From the NCBI GenBank assembly GCA_946538475.1, contig CAMNGN010000001.1:1-37746 (forward strand): a stretch of DNA of 37,746 nucleotides. Reading direction: 5' to 3'. A model generated the notes under the pieces. That model had not been told where the DNA came from, searched no databases, and saw only the letters and a program-made list of their open reading frames with translations. The stretch is from an uncultured Blautia sp. Its GTDB lineage: Bacteria > Bacillota > Clostridia > Lachnospirales > Lachnospiraceae. Below, one piece after another: positions 25,138 to 33,934 of this stretch (position 1 is the first letter of the stretch; each line of letters begins with the position of its first letter). A program made the translations under genes and the position numbers.

Positions 25138-26625
25138 ATGGTTTTGCGTAAATCCGGAAACACTCAGACCCGGGGCAGACTCGGGTTTGAGTATGCCTGG
25201 GAAACATACTTGTATATTCTGTTTATCCTGGCGGTGTTCGTGCTGACGTTTGCCTGGTCGCTCACCAATCAGCCGCCCGCCGGACCGGACGAAAACATGC
25301 GTTTTATGATCCCCAACTACATCTATAACCACGGCCGTCTGCCCAACGGGTACGATCCCGAGGTGCGGAACGAGCTGTGGGGGATCTCGTACGCGTTCTA
25401 TCCGATGCTGTCATATATGATCTCGGCCCTGTTCATGAAGATCGTCAGTATCTTCTCCACAACAGACATGGCCCTCATCTGTGCGGCAAGGTTCACGGGC
25501 GTGGTGTTTACCACGGCAACGGCAGCCCTGATCCCGCATATGACAAAACGTCTGTTTAAAGACGGGCGCAGATGGATGATGAACGCGCTTGTCATGTTTC
25601 TGCCCGAACTGTTATTTGTAGGAACATACGTCAATAACGACGCTATGGCGATCTTCACAACGACAGTGATCCTCTATGCATGGACAAGATACCTGGATGA
25701 GGGATGGACAAGAAAGAACTGCATCATCCTTGCCGTGGGCATGGGCTTCTGCCTTCTTTCCTATTATAATGCCTACGGATGGGTCCTGATGAGCTTCTTC
25801 CTTTTCCTGGCAAGTCATCTTCTGGATGATACGAATGAAGAGCTGAGAGAAAGAGCGATGAGAATGCTGAAAAGCGGAGTACTCGTCGCCGGGATCGTGC
25901 TGGTGATCGCACTGTGGACTTTTGTGCGAAACGGCATTCTGTATGACGGAGATCTTCTGGGACTTAAAGTGACAAAGATCTCGGGAGAGATGTACGCGAT
26001 CGACGAACTGAAGCCGTCTCTCCACTGGACGCCCGAAAAAGAGGGAATGTCCTACAAGGACCTGCTTCTTTATCAGGCGGGCGGATGGCCGCACAACTGG
26101 ACGATAATGACGATCTACAGCTTTATCTGTGCCTTCGGCCACTACACGATCTTCATGGAAGAGTGGATGTACAAGATTTACGTCGCCTTTGTTTTTGTCG
26201 GCTTTGTATTTACATTCGTTCCTTTCCGCCAAAACTTCAGGTGGAAAAACAGGAAGGTGGAGAAGGCGGTATATCTCCGCGATCAGAGCGCTGATGTGTC
26301 ATCCCGCAAGGTGATCACTACATACCGCGGAATCAACGGGAAAGGGCTGTACAACACGTTTATGTTTATCGGCATGCTTATCCCCCTTGTTCTGCTGTTT
26401 ATCTACGCATACTACAATGACCTGCAGGCGCAGGGGAGATATATGGTTTCCTCGACGATCGCAGTCATGTATTTTGTGACCATGGGCTATGGATGGCTCG
26501 TGGAAAAAGTGATAAAAAGCAGACTGATCCGAAATGCGATCTACGGCGGAATTGCCCTGATCTGGGTTTTTAACACAGTACTGAGCTACTTTAGGCTGAT
26601 CCTGCCGACGGCAGGATGGACATGA
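25138..26625 (+). CDS. Multi-pass membrane protein, DUF2142/GT-C-like
   Basis: A 495-residue protein with about ten hydrophobic segments. After the first helix the outer loop carries NQPPAGPDENMRFMIPN; an acidic pair straight after the first helix is characteristic of GT-C glycosyltransferases and of DUF2142 proteins, which I think this belongs to. GT-C enzymes use lipid-linked donors outside the membrane, so it may decorate the exported chain or process a lipid-linked sugar. The start is ATG 25138; the AGAGGA upstream is rather far away, so translation may be coupled to the preceding gene. The specific reaction cannot be read from sequence. Confidence 0.75.
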   Translation: MVLRKSGNTQTRGRLGFEYAWETYLYILFILAVFVLTFAWSLTNQPPAGPDENMRFMIPNYIYNHGRLPNGYDPEVRNELWGISYAFYPMLSYMISALFMKIVSIFSTTDMALICAARFTGVVFTTATAALIPHMTKRLFKDGRRWMMNALVMFLPELLFVGTYVNNDAMAIFTTTVILYAWTRYLDEGWTRKNCIILAVGMGFCLLSYYNAYGWVLMSFFLFLASHLLDDTNEELRERAMRMLKSGVLVAGIVLVIALWTFVRNGILYDGDLLGLKVTKISGEMYAIDELKPSLHWTPEKEGMSYKDLLLYQAGGWPHNWTIMTIYSFICAFGHYTIFMEEWMYKIYVAFVFVGFVFTFVPFRQNFRWKNRKVEKAVYLRDQSADVSSRKVITTYRGINGKGLYNTFMFIGMLIPLVLLFIYAYYNDLQAQGRYMVSSTIAVMYFVTMGYGWLVEKVIKSRLIRNAIYGGIALIWVFNTVLSYFRLILPTAGWT

Positions 26626-26647
26626 TATAGGAGGAAACTGATCTACG

Positions 26648-27847
26648 ATGAATTCAGCAGCTATTAAAATCGGGACAGGCAAATTTAATCAGGACCGCGC
26701 GCGGGACAATATGATCATGGTACTGGCGGCGCTCCTTTTGTCTGTGCTCACATCGATCCTGTTTTATCTTGAGGCATTGGGATACAACGGCGGCTATCCG
26801 AGCGACCTTCCGGCGCACATCAGCCAGGCCATGTATATCCGGAACTATTCCATAGTCTTTATTCTGATGAAGTGGGTGTTCACATGGACACATTATCTGA
26901 TCTACTCCATGGGACTTCTGCAGGGCCTCACCGTCGGCGTGGCAATGATCTGCACCACACTGACCATAGAAAAGCTGTTCGATCTGGACAAGTATGTCAG
27001 CATGGCGATCTCGTTCTGCCTGCTGTTTCTGACCAACATCTATGTTCCGTACTTATTCCCCAGGTATTATAAAGGATCGATCATTTCTCAGCCATGGCAC
27101 AACATTACCTATAACTCCATGCGCCCGATCGCAGTTCTGACGATGCTCTCTTTTGCGTACCTTCATGAGATCTACAAAAAAGAGAAGAGGATCGCGTGGA
27201 ATTACTGGATCATTACCTGCCTGCTTCTGGTCCTGGCTACCATGGTCAAGCCGAATTTCCTGATGGGCTTTGCTCCGGGACTTCTTGTATTCCTGCTCAT
27301 TGATTTCTTCGGAAAGAGAAATACCTTTAAAAATGAATTCCTTCTGGGCTGTGTGGTACTGCCGGCTATTGCCGTCCTGCCGATACAGGCGAGGCTCCTC
27401 TTTGACTCCGCCAACGGCATCATTTTTGCGCCGTCGATCTTCTTCTTCGACGATGGCCCGGTCATCTTTATCATGAAGTTTGTCACAGCCCTGCCGCTGC
27501 CGATCATGGTCTACATCTACAACAGGCACAGGCTTATCAACGGTGCCGGAGTTGCGGGATGGGGCTATATCTGGTCGGTGCTGGAAGGAATGTTCATCAT
27601 GGAAGACGGACTCCGCCAGACACACGGAAACTTTCTCTGGGGTCTGGAGATCATGGGATACATCCTTTTCATGTACGTATACTCGATGTTCATCCGCGAT
27701 TTTAAAGAGTACCGGAACGGAACTGTGAAGAAGACCGGAGGACGGACAGTTTACTTTATCGTGGGCTTTATCCTCATGGCACTTCACGTGATCACCGGAT
27801 TCCGCTACTTTATCTGGGTGTGCCGGGGGTACCACTTCTATGTCTGA
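26648..27847 (+). CDS. Multi-pass membrane protein, first of a tandem paralogous pair
   Basis: Not recognised as a named family. A 399-residue, strongly hydrophobic protein with about ten membrane segments. Landmarks shared with the next gene are YPSDLPAHI in the first outer loop (an acidic residue after helix 1, GT-C style), LFPRYYKGSIISQPWHNITY, EKRIAWNYW, MKFVTALPLPI, GNFLWG and an aromatic C-terminus GYHFYV. These fit a GT-C-like enzyme or a lipid-linked sugar transporter; neither is proven. AGGAGG at 26629-26634 is 13 bases from ATG 26648, a long spacing. It is the penultimate gene of the locus. Confidence 0.75.
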   Translation: MNSAAIKIGTGKFNQDRARDNMIMVLAALLLSVLTSILFYLEALGYNGGYPSDLPAHISQAMYIRNYSIVFILMKWVFTWTHYLIYSMGLLQGLTVGVAMICTTLTIEKLFDLDKYVSMAISFCLLFLTNIYVPYLFPRYYKGSIISQPWHNITYNSMRPIAVLTMLSFAYLHEIYKKEKRIAWNYWIITCLLLVLATMVKPNFLMGFAPGLLVFLLIDFFGKRNTFKNEFLLGCVVLPAIAVLPIQARLLFDSANGIIFAPSIFFFDDGPVIFIMKFVTALPLPIMVYIYNRHRLINGAGVAGWGYIWSVLEGMFIMEDGLRQTHGNFLWGLEIMGYILFMYVYSMFIRDFKEYRNGTVKKTGGRTVYFIVGFILMALHVITGFRYFIWVCRGYHFYV

Positions 27848-27867
27848 CAAGAAAGCAGGAACATTTA

Positions 27868-29064
27868 ATGAAAACCGAAACCGTAAATATCGAAAAATCA
27901 AGAAAAATTAAAGACAATGTTATCCTGGTGCTCGGAGCACTGGTGCTGGCGGCGTTTTTTTCCTTTTTGTTTTACCGTCAGGCGATCATGCACAACGAGG
28001 AGTACCTAAGTGACCTGCCGACAGAGATCTATGTGGCGCTGAACAGCAATACGGGCAATGCGCTCTACGTCCTGATCAAGAGCCTGCTGGACCTTACTCC
28101 GGGATTCCTGTACACGGTAGGACTTCTGGAGGGACTGATCCAGGGATTTTCCTGGGCATGCACTTCCGTTTTTATCAAAAAGTATACCCGGCTGACAAGG
28201 CCGCAGAGTATGCTGACTGCTCTGGGACTGCTGTTCCTGACCAACATTCCGGTACCCTGGTTCTTCCCGAGGTTTTATGCCGGATCGCTCATCGCCCAGC
28301 CATGGCACAATATCACCTATATAGCCATGAAGCCGTTTGCGGTCCTCACCCTCTATAACTTCTTTGAACTGTACCGGATATACAGCGAAGAGAAGAGGAT
28401 ATCGGCAAAGCACTGGGCTCTGACCACATCGATGATGGCCCTGGCGACCAATATGAACGCGGGCTTCCTCATGGCCTTCGGCATAGTATTCACGGTGATG
28501 CTGATCACCGATCTTGTCAAAAAGAGAAGCAATATCGAGAACGTGCTTATCATGGCCCTCAGCATGGTGCCGGCGCTGGTGTGCCTGTTCAGTCAGCTGG
28601 CGATCCTTTGCATGTCGGCGACAGACGAGCCCTACAGGCTTGTTTTCGGACCGTCGATGTACTTCTTTACAGAAGGCATAAAGGCGTTCGTCATGAAGTA
28701 TGTGACAGGCCTGGCCTTCCCGATCATCGTGTTTGCTTATAACAGAAAGAAACTGCCCAAATACGCGGTACTTGAGGCCGCATGCTTCCTCGTGGGACTT
28801 TTCGAGGCAATGTTCTTCGTGGAGAACGGCGCCCGTGCCGGAAACGGGAGCTTTCTGTGGGGGATGCAGTTCTTTGCATTTATGCTGTACGCCTATGCGG
28901 TGCCGCAGCTGTTCGGAAATGTGAAGGATATTCTGAAGAAACGCACGAAAGAAAAAATAGACATGCCCTACATGGTCATAGGCCTGCTTCTTGTGCTGGC
29001 CCATGTGGCGAGCGGCCTGTATTATTACTACTGGTTGATGCAAGGCAATTACTTCTATATTTAA
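27868..29064 (+). CDS. Multi-pass membrane protein, second of a tandem paralogous pair
   Basis: A 398-residue protein clearly related to the preceding one: YLSDLPTEI, FFPRFYAGSLIAQPWHNITY, EEKRISAKHW, MKYVTGLAFPI, GSFLWGMQFF, and a C-terminus ending GNYFYI. The first and last segments and the QPWHNITY block are best conserved, and loop regions have diverged. This suggests an old tandem duplication followed by specialisation. ATG 27868 is chosen because AGCAGGA lies just upstream and the protein then begins MKTETVNIEK; the frame runs further upstream into the previous gene. It is the last gene before the strong terminator. Confidence 0.75.
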   Translation: MKTETVNIEKSRKIKDNVILVLGALVLAAFFSFLFYRQAIMHNEEYLSDLPTEIYVALNSNTGNALYVLIKSLLDLTPGFLYTVGLLEGLIQGFSWACTSVFIKKYTRLTRPQSMLTALGLLFLTNIPVPWFFPRFYAGSLIAQPWHNITYIAMKPFAVLTLYNFFELYRIYSEEKRISAKHWALTTSMMALATNMNAGFLMAFGIVFTVMLITDLVKKRSNIENVLIMALSMVPALVCLFSQLAILCMSATDEPYRLVFGPSMYFFTEGIKAFVMKYVTGLAFPIIVFAYNRKKLPKYAVLEAACFLVGLFEAMFFVENGARAGNGSFLWGMQFFAFMLYAYAVPQLFGNVKDILKKRTKEKIDMPYMVIGLLLVLAHVASGLYYYYWLMQGNYFYI

Positions 29065-29082
29065 AGATAAAAATTGAGTTAT

Positions 29083-29115
29083 AAAAAGGTGCCCCCCGAT
29101 CGGGGGACACCTTTT
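29083..29115 (+). terminator. Strong bidirectional rho-independent terminator
   Basis: AAAAAGGTG then CCCCC-GATC-GGGGG then CACCTTTTT forms a stem of about 14 bp with a 4-base loop and one internal mismatch. T runs lie on both strands. It ends the polysaccharide operon on the + strand and also lies just past the stop of fucI on the minus strand, so it probably serves both converging transcripts. Confidence 0.92.
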
Positions 29116-29143
29116 TATTTTGAAAAAATTACATTTTGTTCAA

Positions 29144-30958
29144 TTATTTATACTTCTTATACATGGGCCCGAATGCCGCGCAAGCTCTATAATCGGCACC
29201 CTCTTTATCTACGGTGCCGAAAGCGTTCCAGGCTGCAGGACGATAGATGTCTTTCTCCGGAACATTGTGCATGCAGACCGGAATTCTCAGCATGGAAGCC
29301 ATGGTGATCAGGTCAGCGCCGACATGTCCGTAAACGGTTGCGCCGTGGTTAGCGCCCCAGTTTCTCATCACGGTGTAAGCGTTTTCAAAAGCGCTTCCCG
29401 GGATGCCGTCTGTACGCGGTGCAAACCAGGTGCAGGGCCATGTGTAGTCGGTTCTCTTCCAGAGGATATCGGTAACCTCATCCGGAAGAGCAACGGTCCA
29501 GCCTTCTGCGATCTGAAGGACCGGTCCAAGGCCTTTGACCAGGTTGAGTCTCATCATGGTGACAGGCATCTCAGCCTTGGTGACAAATCTGGAAGAATAG
29601 CCGCCGCCGCGGAAATATCCGTTGTCAGCCGGAGCCCACTCGGTAGCTGCGGAGATAGCCTTGATATCTTCCTCGGTGATATCCCACCATTTCTTCATGG
29701 TCGGGTTGCCGTTCTCATCCTTGCAAACGCCCGAGAAATCAAGAGCGGAAGCACCGGAGTTGATCAGATGGATGAATCCGTCAGCATCTTTTGCATGGCC
29801 TTCGATATCATAACCGGTGACACGCTTTACAGACTCACCGCTCCAGTAGGTACGAACATCCGAGAACATGGCTGCTCTGCCGGTCAGCTGTTTCTCAAAC
29901 AGCATGCAGAGGCCGTTGAGGATATCGTTTTCGGTAGCCAGTGTATAAGGCTCTCTTGCGCCGTCATAGTCGAATGTGGTGGAAAGGAAAGCTTCGGGAT
30001 AGTCGCAGTTCGGATAGAAGTCTGTCCACTGTCTCTGTCCCTGGAAACCGCCGGCGATCGCGTTGTGTCCGAGAGCTTCCTCCGGGAACTTCTCGGCAAG
30101 CTTCTCGTTGCCGCGCATAAGGTCCTTGATGATGATGTACATCTTAACGGTGAACTCCCACTGCTCGTCCTTGACTTCGCGGGATTTCTGGATCCAATCC
30201 GGGTTCTTGTCGAAGCACTCTTTGCAGTTCTCTTTGGTCCATGCCAGAGCTCTCCGGAATTCTTCTTCATCATAGATACCCTCGCTCATACGGCGGATGA
30301 TCTCGACCTCGTCGATCGACTCAACACGCATGCCAAGGTAGGACTCGATGAAATCCTGATCCATGATGGAACCGCCGATACCCATGGTGACGGAACCGAT
30401 CTGCAGATAGGAAGTACCGCGGAGAGAAGCAACAGCTACTGCAGCACGGCCGAAGCGAAGAAGCATCTCGGTGACGTCATCCGGAATAACTTCGTCATCA
30501 GCATCCTGAACATCTTTTCCGTAGATACCGAAAGCCGGAAGGCCTTTCTGTGCATGGGTAGCAAGAACGGAAGCAAGATATACAGCGCCGGGACGCTCTG
30601 TAGCGTTGAGTCCCCATACGCCCTTGATGGTGTTGGGATCCATATCCATTGTCTCGGAACCATAGCACCAGCACGGTGTAACGGTAAGAGTGATATCGAC
30701 GCCTTCTTTCTTGAACTGCTCTGCGCAGGCAGCGCTCTCGCGAACACGGCCGATCGTGGTATTGGAAATAACCACCTTGACCGGTGTGCCGTCGCCGTAG
30801 CGAAGGTTTTCTTCATAGAGCTTTTTGGCCTTGAGAGCCATGCCCATGGTCTGCTCCTCAAGAGATCCTCTTACATCGAGCGGTCCTTTACGACCATCAA
30901 TTACCGGGCGGATACCGATTACCGGACGGCCGCCGATGAGTTTTCTGCTGTCACCCAT
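29144..30958 (-). CDS. fucI: L-fucose isomerase (FucI)
   Basis: FucI interconverts L-fucose and L-fuculose, and often D-arabinose and D-ribulose, using Mn2+. The protein has 604 residues, close to the 591 of E. coli FucI. Seen here: the N-terminal PVIGIRPVIDGRKGPLDVR, VTPCWCYGSETMDMDP, VWGLNATERPGAVYLA, GKDVQDADDE, and the active-site stretches YTLATENDILNG (Glu343) and FSDVRTYW (Asp367). A late NHG/YGHVGADL segment has candidate His538. Start: ATG at 30958-30956 on the minus strand follows GGAGGT (complement of 30968-30973); an upstream in-frame ATG near 31018 falls in the 5' UTR hairpin and is unlikely. Fuculokinase and aldolase genes are not in the window. Divergent from the AraC regulator, its likely activator. 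Confidence 0.96.
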   Translation of the reverse strand: MGDSRKLIGGRPVIGIRPVIDGRKGPLDVRGSLEEQTMGMALKAKKLYEENLRYGDGTPVKVVISNTTIGRVRESAACAEQFKKEGVDITLTVTPCWCYGSETMDMDPNTIKGVWGLNATERPGAVYLASVLATHAQKGLPAFGIYGKDVQDADDEVIPDDVTEMLLRFGRAAVAVASLRGTSYLQIGSVTMGIGGSIMDQDFIESYLGMRVESIDEVEIIRRMSEGIYDEEEFRRALAWTKENCKECFDKNPDWIQKSREVKDEQWEFTVKMYIIIKDLMRGNEKLAEKFPEEALGHNAIAGGFQGQRQWTDFYPNCDYPEAFLSTTFDYDGAREPYTLATENDILNGLCMLFEKQLTGRAAMFSDVRTYWSGESVKRVTGYDIEGHAKDADGFIHLINSGASALDFSGVCKDENGNPTMKKWWDITEEDIKAISAATEWAPADNGYFRGGGYSSRFVTKAEMPVTMMRLNLVKGLGPVLQIAEGWTVALPDEVTDILWKRTDYTWPCTWFAPRTDGIPGSAFENAYTVMRNWGANHGATVYGHVGADLITMASMLRIPVCMHNVPEKDIYRPAAWNAFGTVDKEGADYRACAAFGPMYKKYK

Positions 30959-30998
30959 TTTGAATTTACCTCCATTAAAAATAATAAAAGTACGCATG

Positions 30999-31031
30999 CA
31001 GGCCGTATCGAAATGCATCTGAAACGGCCTG
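30999..31031 (-). promoter_or_regulatory. 8-bp inverted repeat in the fucI leader
   Basis: CAGGCCGT (30999-31006) is matched by ACGGCCTG (31024-31031) with 17 bases between. It lies downstream of the predicted fucI -10 and upstream of its ribosome binding site. It could form a leader hairpin in the fucI mRNA or serve as an operator dyad. Confidence 0.45.
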
Positions 31032-31049
31032 TTTATTGATGATAAAACA

Positions 31050-31055
31050 ATTATA
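31050..31055 (-). promoter_or_regulatory. Probable -10 of the fucI promoter
   Basis: On the minus strand this reads TATAAT, about 92 bases before the fucI start codon. No good -35 lies 16-18 bases upstream, which is usual for promoters that need an AraC-type activator. The assignment rests on one hexamer. Confidence 0.5.
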
Positions 31056-31058
31056 CCC

Positions 31059-31088
31059 TTGTGTATCCGATAAGTCTTGTTCTATAAT
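31059..31088 (+). promoter_or_regulatory. Promoter of the AraC-family regulator
   Basis: TTGTGT (31059-31064) and TATAAT (31083-31088) with an 18-base spacer. It is back to back with the fucI -10, so the two polymerases or an activator could interfere with or help each other. Confidence 0.6.
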
Positions 31089-31119
31089 GATAAAAAACAG
31101 TACAATATTCACTTTTTTT

Positions 31120-31156
31120 GGTTACCGGCAGGCAGTGAAGCGGATTGCCGGTTACC
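31120..31156 (+). repeat. Repeated GGTTACC sites forming an imperfect hairpin in the araC leader
   Basis: GGTTACC occurs at 31120-31126 and again at 31150-31156, exactly 30 bp apart, about three helical turns. The wider blocks GGTTACCGGCA (31120-31130) and TGCCGGTTACC (31146-31156) are also an inverted repeat with one mismatch. Either reading makes this a candidate autoregulatory site or RNA hairpin upstream of the regulator. Confidence 0.45.
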
Positions 31157-31178
31157 TTGGATTTACAGGAGACAAAAA

Positions 31179-32051
31179 ATGCACGATCCTCAGCGAAACG
31201 AAAACCGGCCGCGCGGCACGTATGAGTTCCCCTTCGAATTTCATCATGTCGACGCCGACCATCCCCGTTACGTGATGATCTATCACTGGCACCTGGAATT
31301 TGAGATCATCCGCATCCTCGAAGGCTCTCTTCTGGTCACGCTGGATGAGAAAAGCTTCAGGGCCAAAAAAGGGGAGATCATCTTTGTCCACGGGGGAGTT
31401 CTGCATTCCGGCATCCCCGAAGACGGGTGCGTGTACCAGTGTATCGTATTCGACCTCAGCTCCCTTCTCAGAGGGTTTACCGAGATCACCCCTTACATTC
31501 AAAGGATACTCGGCGGGGAGATCAAAGTGTTCCATCACATTACGGAAGAGCAGGCGGACGCGGCAGAAGCTGCCGGCGAAATATTTGACGCTTTTATGCA
31601 GAAGAAGGACGGTTATCAGATGACGGTAATCGGACAATTTTATCATTTTTTCGGTCTCGTTTACGGGAAGCACTATTATCTGGAGAGCATCGTCCGGTCA
31701 GGCAGAGATTACCGGAAGATCGTGCAGCTCAAGATGGTCGTAGACTATATCGAAAAAAACTATGCGAGACAGATCAGCCTGGCCGACCTTTCGGGAGCTG
31801 TGTCCATGTCCCCCAGATATTTTTGCCGCTTTTTCTCCGAGATGACGCATCAGACCCCCATGGATTATCTGAACAGACAAAGGATAGAGCAGGCCTGCTT
31901 CAGGCTGGTCACCACAGAGGACCCGGTCACCGAGGTGGCATACAGCAGCGGCTTCAATGACCTGAGCTATTTTATAAGAACATTCCGCAAATACAAAGGA
32001 GTCACCCCCGGAAAATACAGGCGGGGCCTGATTCCGGCGGCAGAGCTGTAA
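31179..32051 (+). CDS. AraC family transcriptional regulator
   Basis: A one-component sugar-responsive regulator of 290 residues. The N-terminal half is a cupin with YHWHLEFEIIRILEGSLLVTLDE and KKGEIIFVHGGVLHSG. The C-terminal 100 residues hold the double helix-turn-helix: YIEKNYARQISLADLSGAVSMS (noted as ISLADLSGAVSMSPRYFCR for helix 1) and VTEVAYSSGFNDLSYFIRTFRKYKG, ending TPGKYRRG. ATG 31179 is chosen for the ACAGGAGA upstream and the family-like start; the frame extends upstream without a site. Divergent orientation suggests that it controls fucI, with L-fucose or a related sugar as ligand; this is inference. Confidence 0.9.
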   Translation: MHDPQRNENRPRGTYEFPFEFHHVDADHPRYVMIYHWHLEFEIIRILEGSLLVTLDEKSFRAKKGEIIFVHGGVLHSGIPEDGCVYQCIVFDLSSLLRGFTEITPYIQRILGGEIKVFHHITEEQADAAEAAGEIFDAFMQKKDGYQMTVIGQFYHFFGLVYGKHYYLESIVRSGRDYRKIVQLKMVVDYIEKNYARQISLADLSGAVSMSPRYFCRFFSEMTHQTPMDYLNRQRIEQACFRLVTTEDPVTEVAYSSGFNDLSYFIRTFRKYKGVTPGKYRRGLIPAAEL

Positions 32052-32139
32052 AAAAATATAAAATTTGTTGTTTTCCCCCATAAAAACCTGCCTGTCCCGG
32101 CGTATATCTAATGACAAACAAAATATAAAGACCGCCAGG

Positions 32140-32145
32140 TATAAT
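32140..32145 (+). promoter_or_regulatory. Candidate -10 upstream of the VWA gene
   Basis: A perfect TATAAT lies 27 bases before the VWA start codon. No convincing sigma-A -35 is present at 16-18 bases. TGACA at 32112-32116 is too far for sigma-A, so dependence on the ECF factor of the same operon is possible but unsupported. Confidence 0.4.
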
Positions 32146-32171
32146 GAAAAACGAAAGGACAGGTGAGTAAA

Positions 32172-33872
32172 ATGACAATGCTTCTGATGAAAATCTTCTC
32201 AGCGATCCTTGCAGCCATTCTTCTTTTCTCCGGAGTGGCCATGACAGGAAACGAGGCAACGAACAGTTTGGAAAATCCTCAGACGAAGGAGACCGAAATA
32301 CCCGATCAGTGGCTCCCCGAGGCAGAAGAAGCCGCAGAGTATGATATGCTGTACGACAATGGATATCAGTATGCCGCGTCTGCACCCATGGCGGGAGCGG
32401 AAATGTACATGCGGGAATACTCGATCGATCCGGATTACAAGATCGATTATTACGAAGAAGGCGTAACCCCCGAAGGCGAAAAATACGATACGATCGACGA
32501 AAATCCCTTCTGCCTTGTACAGACAGAACCTCTCTCCACCTTTGCGGCAGATGTGGACACCGCCTCTTATGCGAATATCCGCCGTATGATCGAGAACGGT
32601 GCTTCTCCCTCCGGGATCAGTCCGAGTGCGGTCCGCGCGGAGGAATTCATCAATTACTTCTCCTACGATCTGAATCTCCCCGAAGGAGATGAAAAATTCG
32701 GCGTCACAAAGATCGTAGCACCCTGCCCCTGGAACGAGAGCCATCAGCTTCTGTTCCTCGGACTGAAAACACAGGATATCGACATGTCAGACATTCCGCA
32801 GCAGAACCTTGTATTCCTGATCGACGTATCAGGCTCGATGCTGGATGACAACAAGCTGCCGCTGTTAAAGAAATCCTTCCTTCAGCTGCTCGACAACCTG
32901 GACGAAGAAGACACCGTCTCGATCGTGACATACGCGAACGGGGTAGAAACCGTCCTCGACCGGGTAAAATGCGATGACAAAGACATTATCCGCGATGCGA
33001 TCGACGATCTGGAAGCAGGAGGCGGCACCAACGGTGAAGGCGGCATTCAGCGCGCGTACGAGATCGCGGAGCGCGGCTTTATCGAAGGCGGCAACAACCG
33101 CGTGATCCTCGCGACCGACGGTGACCTGAACATCGGCATCTCCGAGCCCGATCAGCTCGAAAAACTGATCACGGAAAAGAAAGAATCCGGCGTGTATCTG
33201 TCAGTCCTCGGATTTGGCATGTACAACATAAGAGACGACAACATGGAACGCCTGGCCGACTGCGGCAACGGCAATTACGCCTATATCGATTCCCTCCTCG
33301 AAGCCAAAAAGGTGCTGGTGGAAGAGATGGGCTCCACGCTGCTGACCGTGGCAAACGATGTCAAACTCCAGGTGGAATTCAACCCTGCGAAAGTCAACTC
33401 TTACCGCCTGATCGGCTACGAAAACCGCCTGATGGCAGCAAGCGAATTCCGCGATGACACAAAGGACGCAGGCGAGATCGGTGCCGGCCACAGCGTGGTA
33501 GCTCTGTACGAACTGATCCCTGCGGACAGCGAACAGGCTGTAACTCTCAAATATCAGGAACAGCCGCAGAATGAAGGCGCAGACACGGACGAATTTGCGA
33601 CCCTGTTCGTCCGCTATAAAGAGCCCGGCGAAGAGACTGCAGCCGAGAAGGACTACCCGGTGACCGAAGAATCCTTTACCGAAACCCCCGACGACGACTT
33701 CCGCTTCGCCGCCGCGGCAGCAGAGTTCGCGCTGATTTTGAAAGACAGCGAATACAAAGGGGAATCCTCCCTCGAACACCTGAGCGCGATCCTCAAAGAG
33801 ATATCGCTTGACGACGAGTACCGTCAGGAAATGTCCTATCTGGTGAGACGGCTGGAGGGACAGGACTACTGA
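32172..33872 (+). CDS. Secreted or membrane-anchored von Willebrand A domain protein (YfbK-like)
   Basis: A 566-residue protein with an N-terminal hydrophobic signal or anchor segment (LLMKIFSAILAAILLFSGVAM) and no lipobox Cys. An acidic linker with EEAAEYDM follows, then a VWF-domain-like segment (TFAADVDTASYANIRRM, PSAVRAEEFINYFSYD). The VWA domain has an intact MIDAS: DVSGS, GGGTNGEGG and ATDGDLNIG. The C-terminal region (YELIPADSEQAV and beyond) matches the layout of E. coli YfbK-type proteins. ATG 32172 is chosen because AGGTGA at 32162-32167 is well spaced; GTG 32163 is an alternative. The gene lies directly upstream of an ECF sigma/anti-sigma pair, suggesting an envelope-sensing module. 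Confidence 0.88.
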   Translation: MTMLLMKIFSAILAAILLFSGVAMTGNEATNSLENPQTKETEIPDQWLPEAEEAAEYDMLYDNGYQYAASAPMAGAEMYMREYSIDPDYKIDYYEEGVTPEGEKYDTIDENPFCLVQTEPLSTFAADVDTASYANIRRMIENGASPSGISPSAVRAEEFINYFSYDLNLPEGDEKFGVTKIVAPCPWNESHQLLFLGLKTQDIDMSDIPQQNLVFLIDVSGSMLDDNKLPLLKKSFLQLLDNLDEEDTVSIVTYANGVETVLDRVKCDDKDIIRDAIDDLEAGGGTNGEGGIQRAYEIAERGFIEGGNNRVILATDGDLNIGISEPDQLEKLITEKKESGVYLSVLGFGMYNIRDDNMERLADCGNGNYAYIDSLLEAKKVLVEEMGSTLLTVANDVKLQVEFNPAKVNSYRLIGYENRLMAASEFRDDTKDAGEIGAGHSVVALYELIPADSEQAVTLKYQEQPQNEGADTDEFATLFVRYKEPGEETAAEKDYPVTEESFTETPDDDFRFAAAAAEFALILKDSEYKGESSLEHLSAILKEISLDDEYRQEMSYLVRRLEGQDY

Positions 33873-33875
33873 TGT

Positions 33876-33902
33876 AAAGACAGGGGACGGTCCCCTGTCT
33901 TT
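33876..33902 (+). repeat. Near-perfect 27-base palindrome, REP-like
   Basis: AAAGACAGGGGAC (33876-33888), one G, then the exact reverse complement (33890-33902). It starts 3 bases after the VWA stop. Its core ACAGGGGACGGTCC is shared with the longer inverted repeat at 37550-37663, so both belong to the same repeat type. GGGGACGGT-type palindromes are, from memory, common dispersed repeats in clostridial and other genomes. It may also weaken transcription between the VWA gene and the sigma factor gene. Confidence 0.65.
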
Positions 33903-33934
33903 CCCTGTGAACCATTTTTTTATTGGAGAACAAT

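Noticed and set aside
29120..31039. A 639-codon + strand frame covering fucI
   Set aside because: The opposite strand encodes an unmistakable L-fucose isomerase with its own ribosome binding site; the + frame is its shadow.
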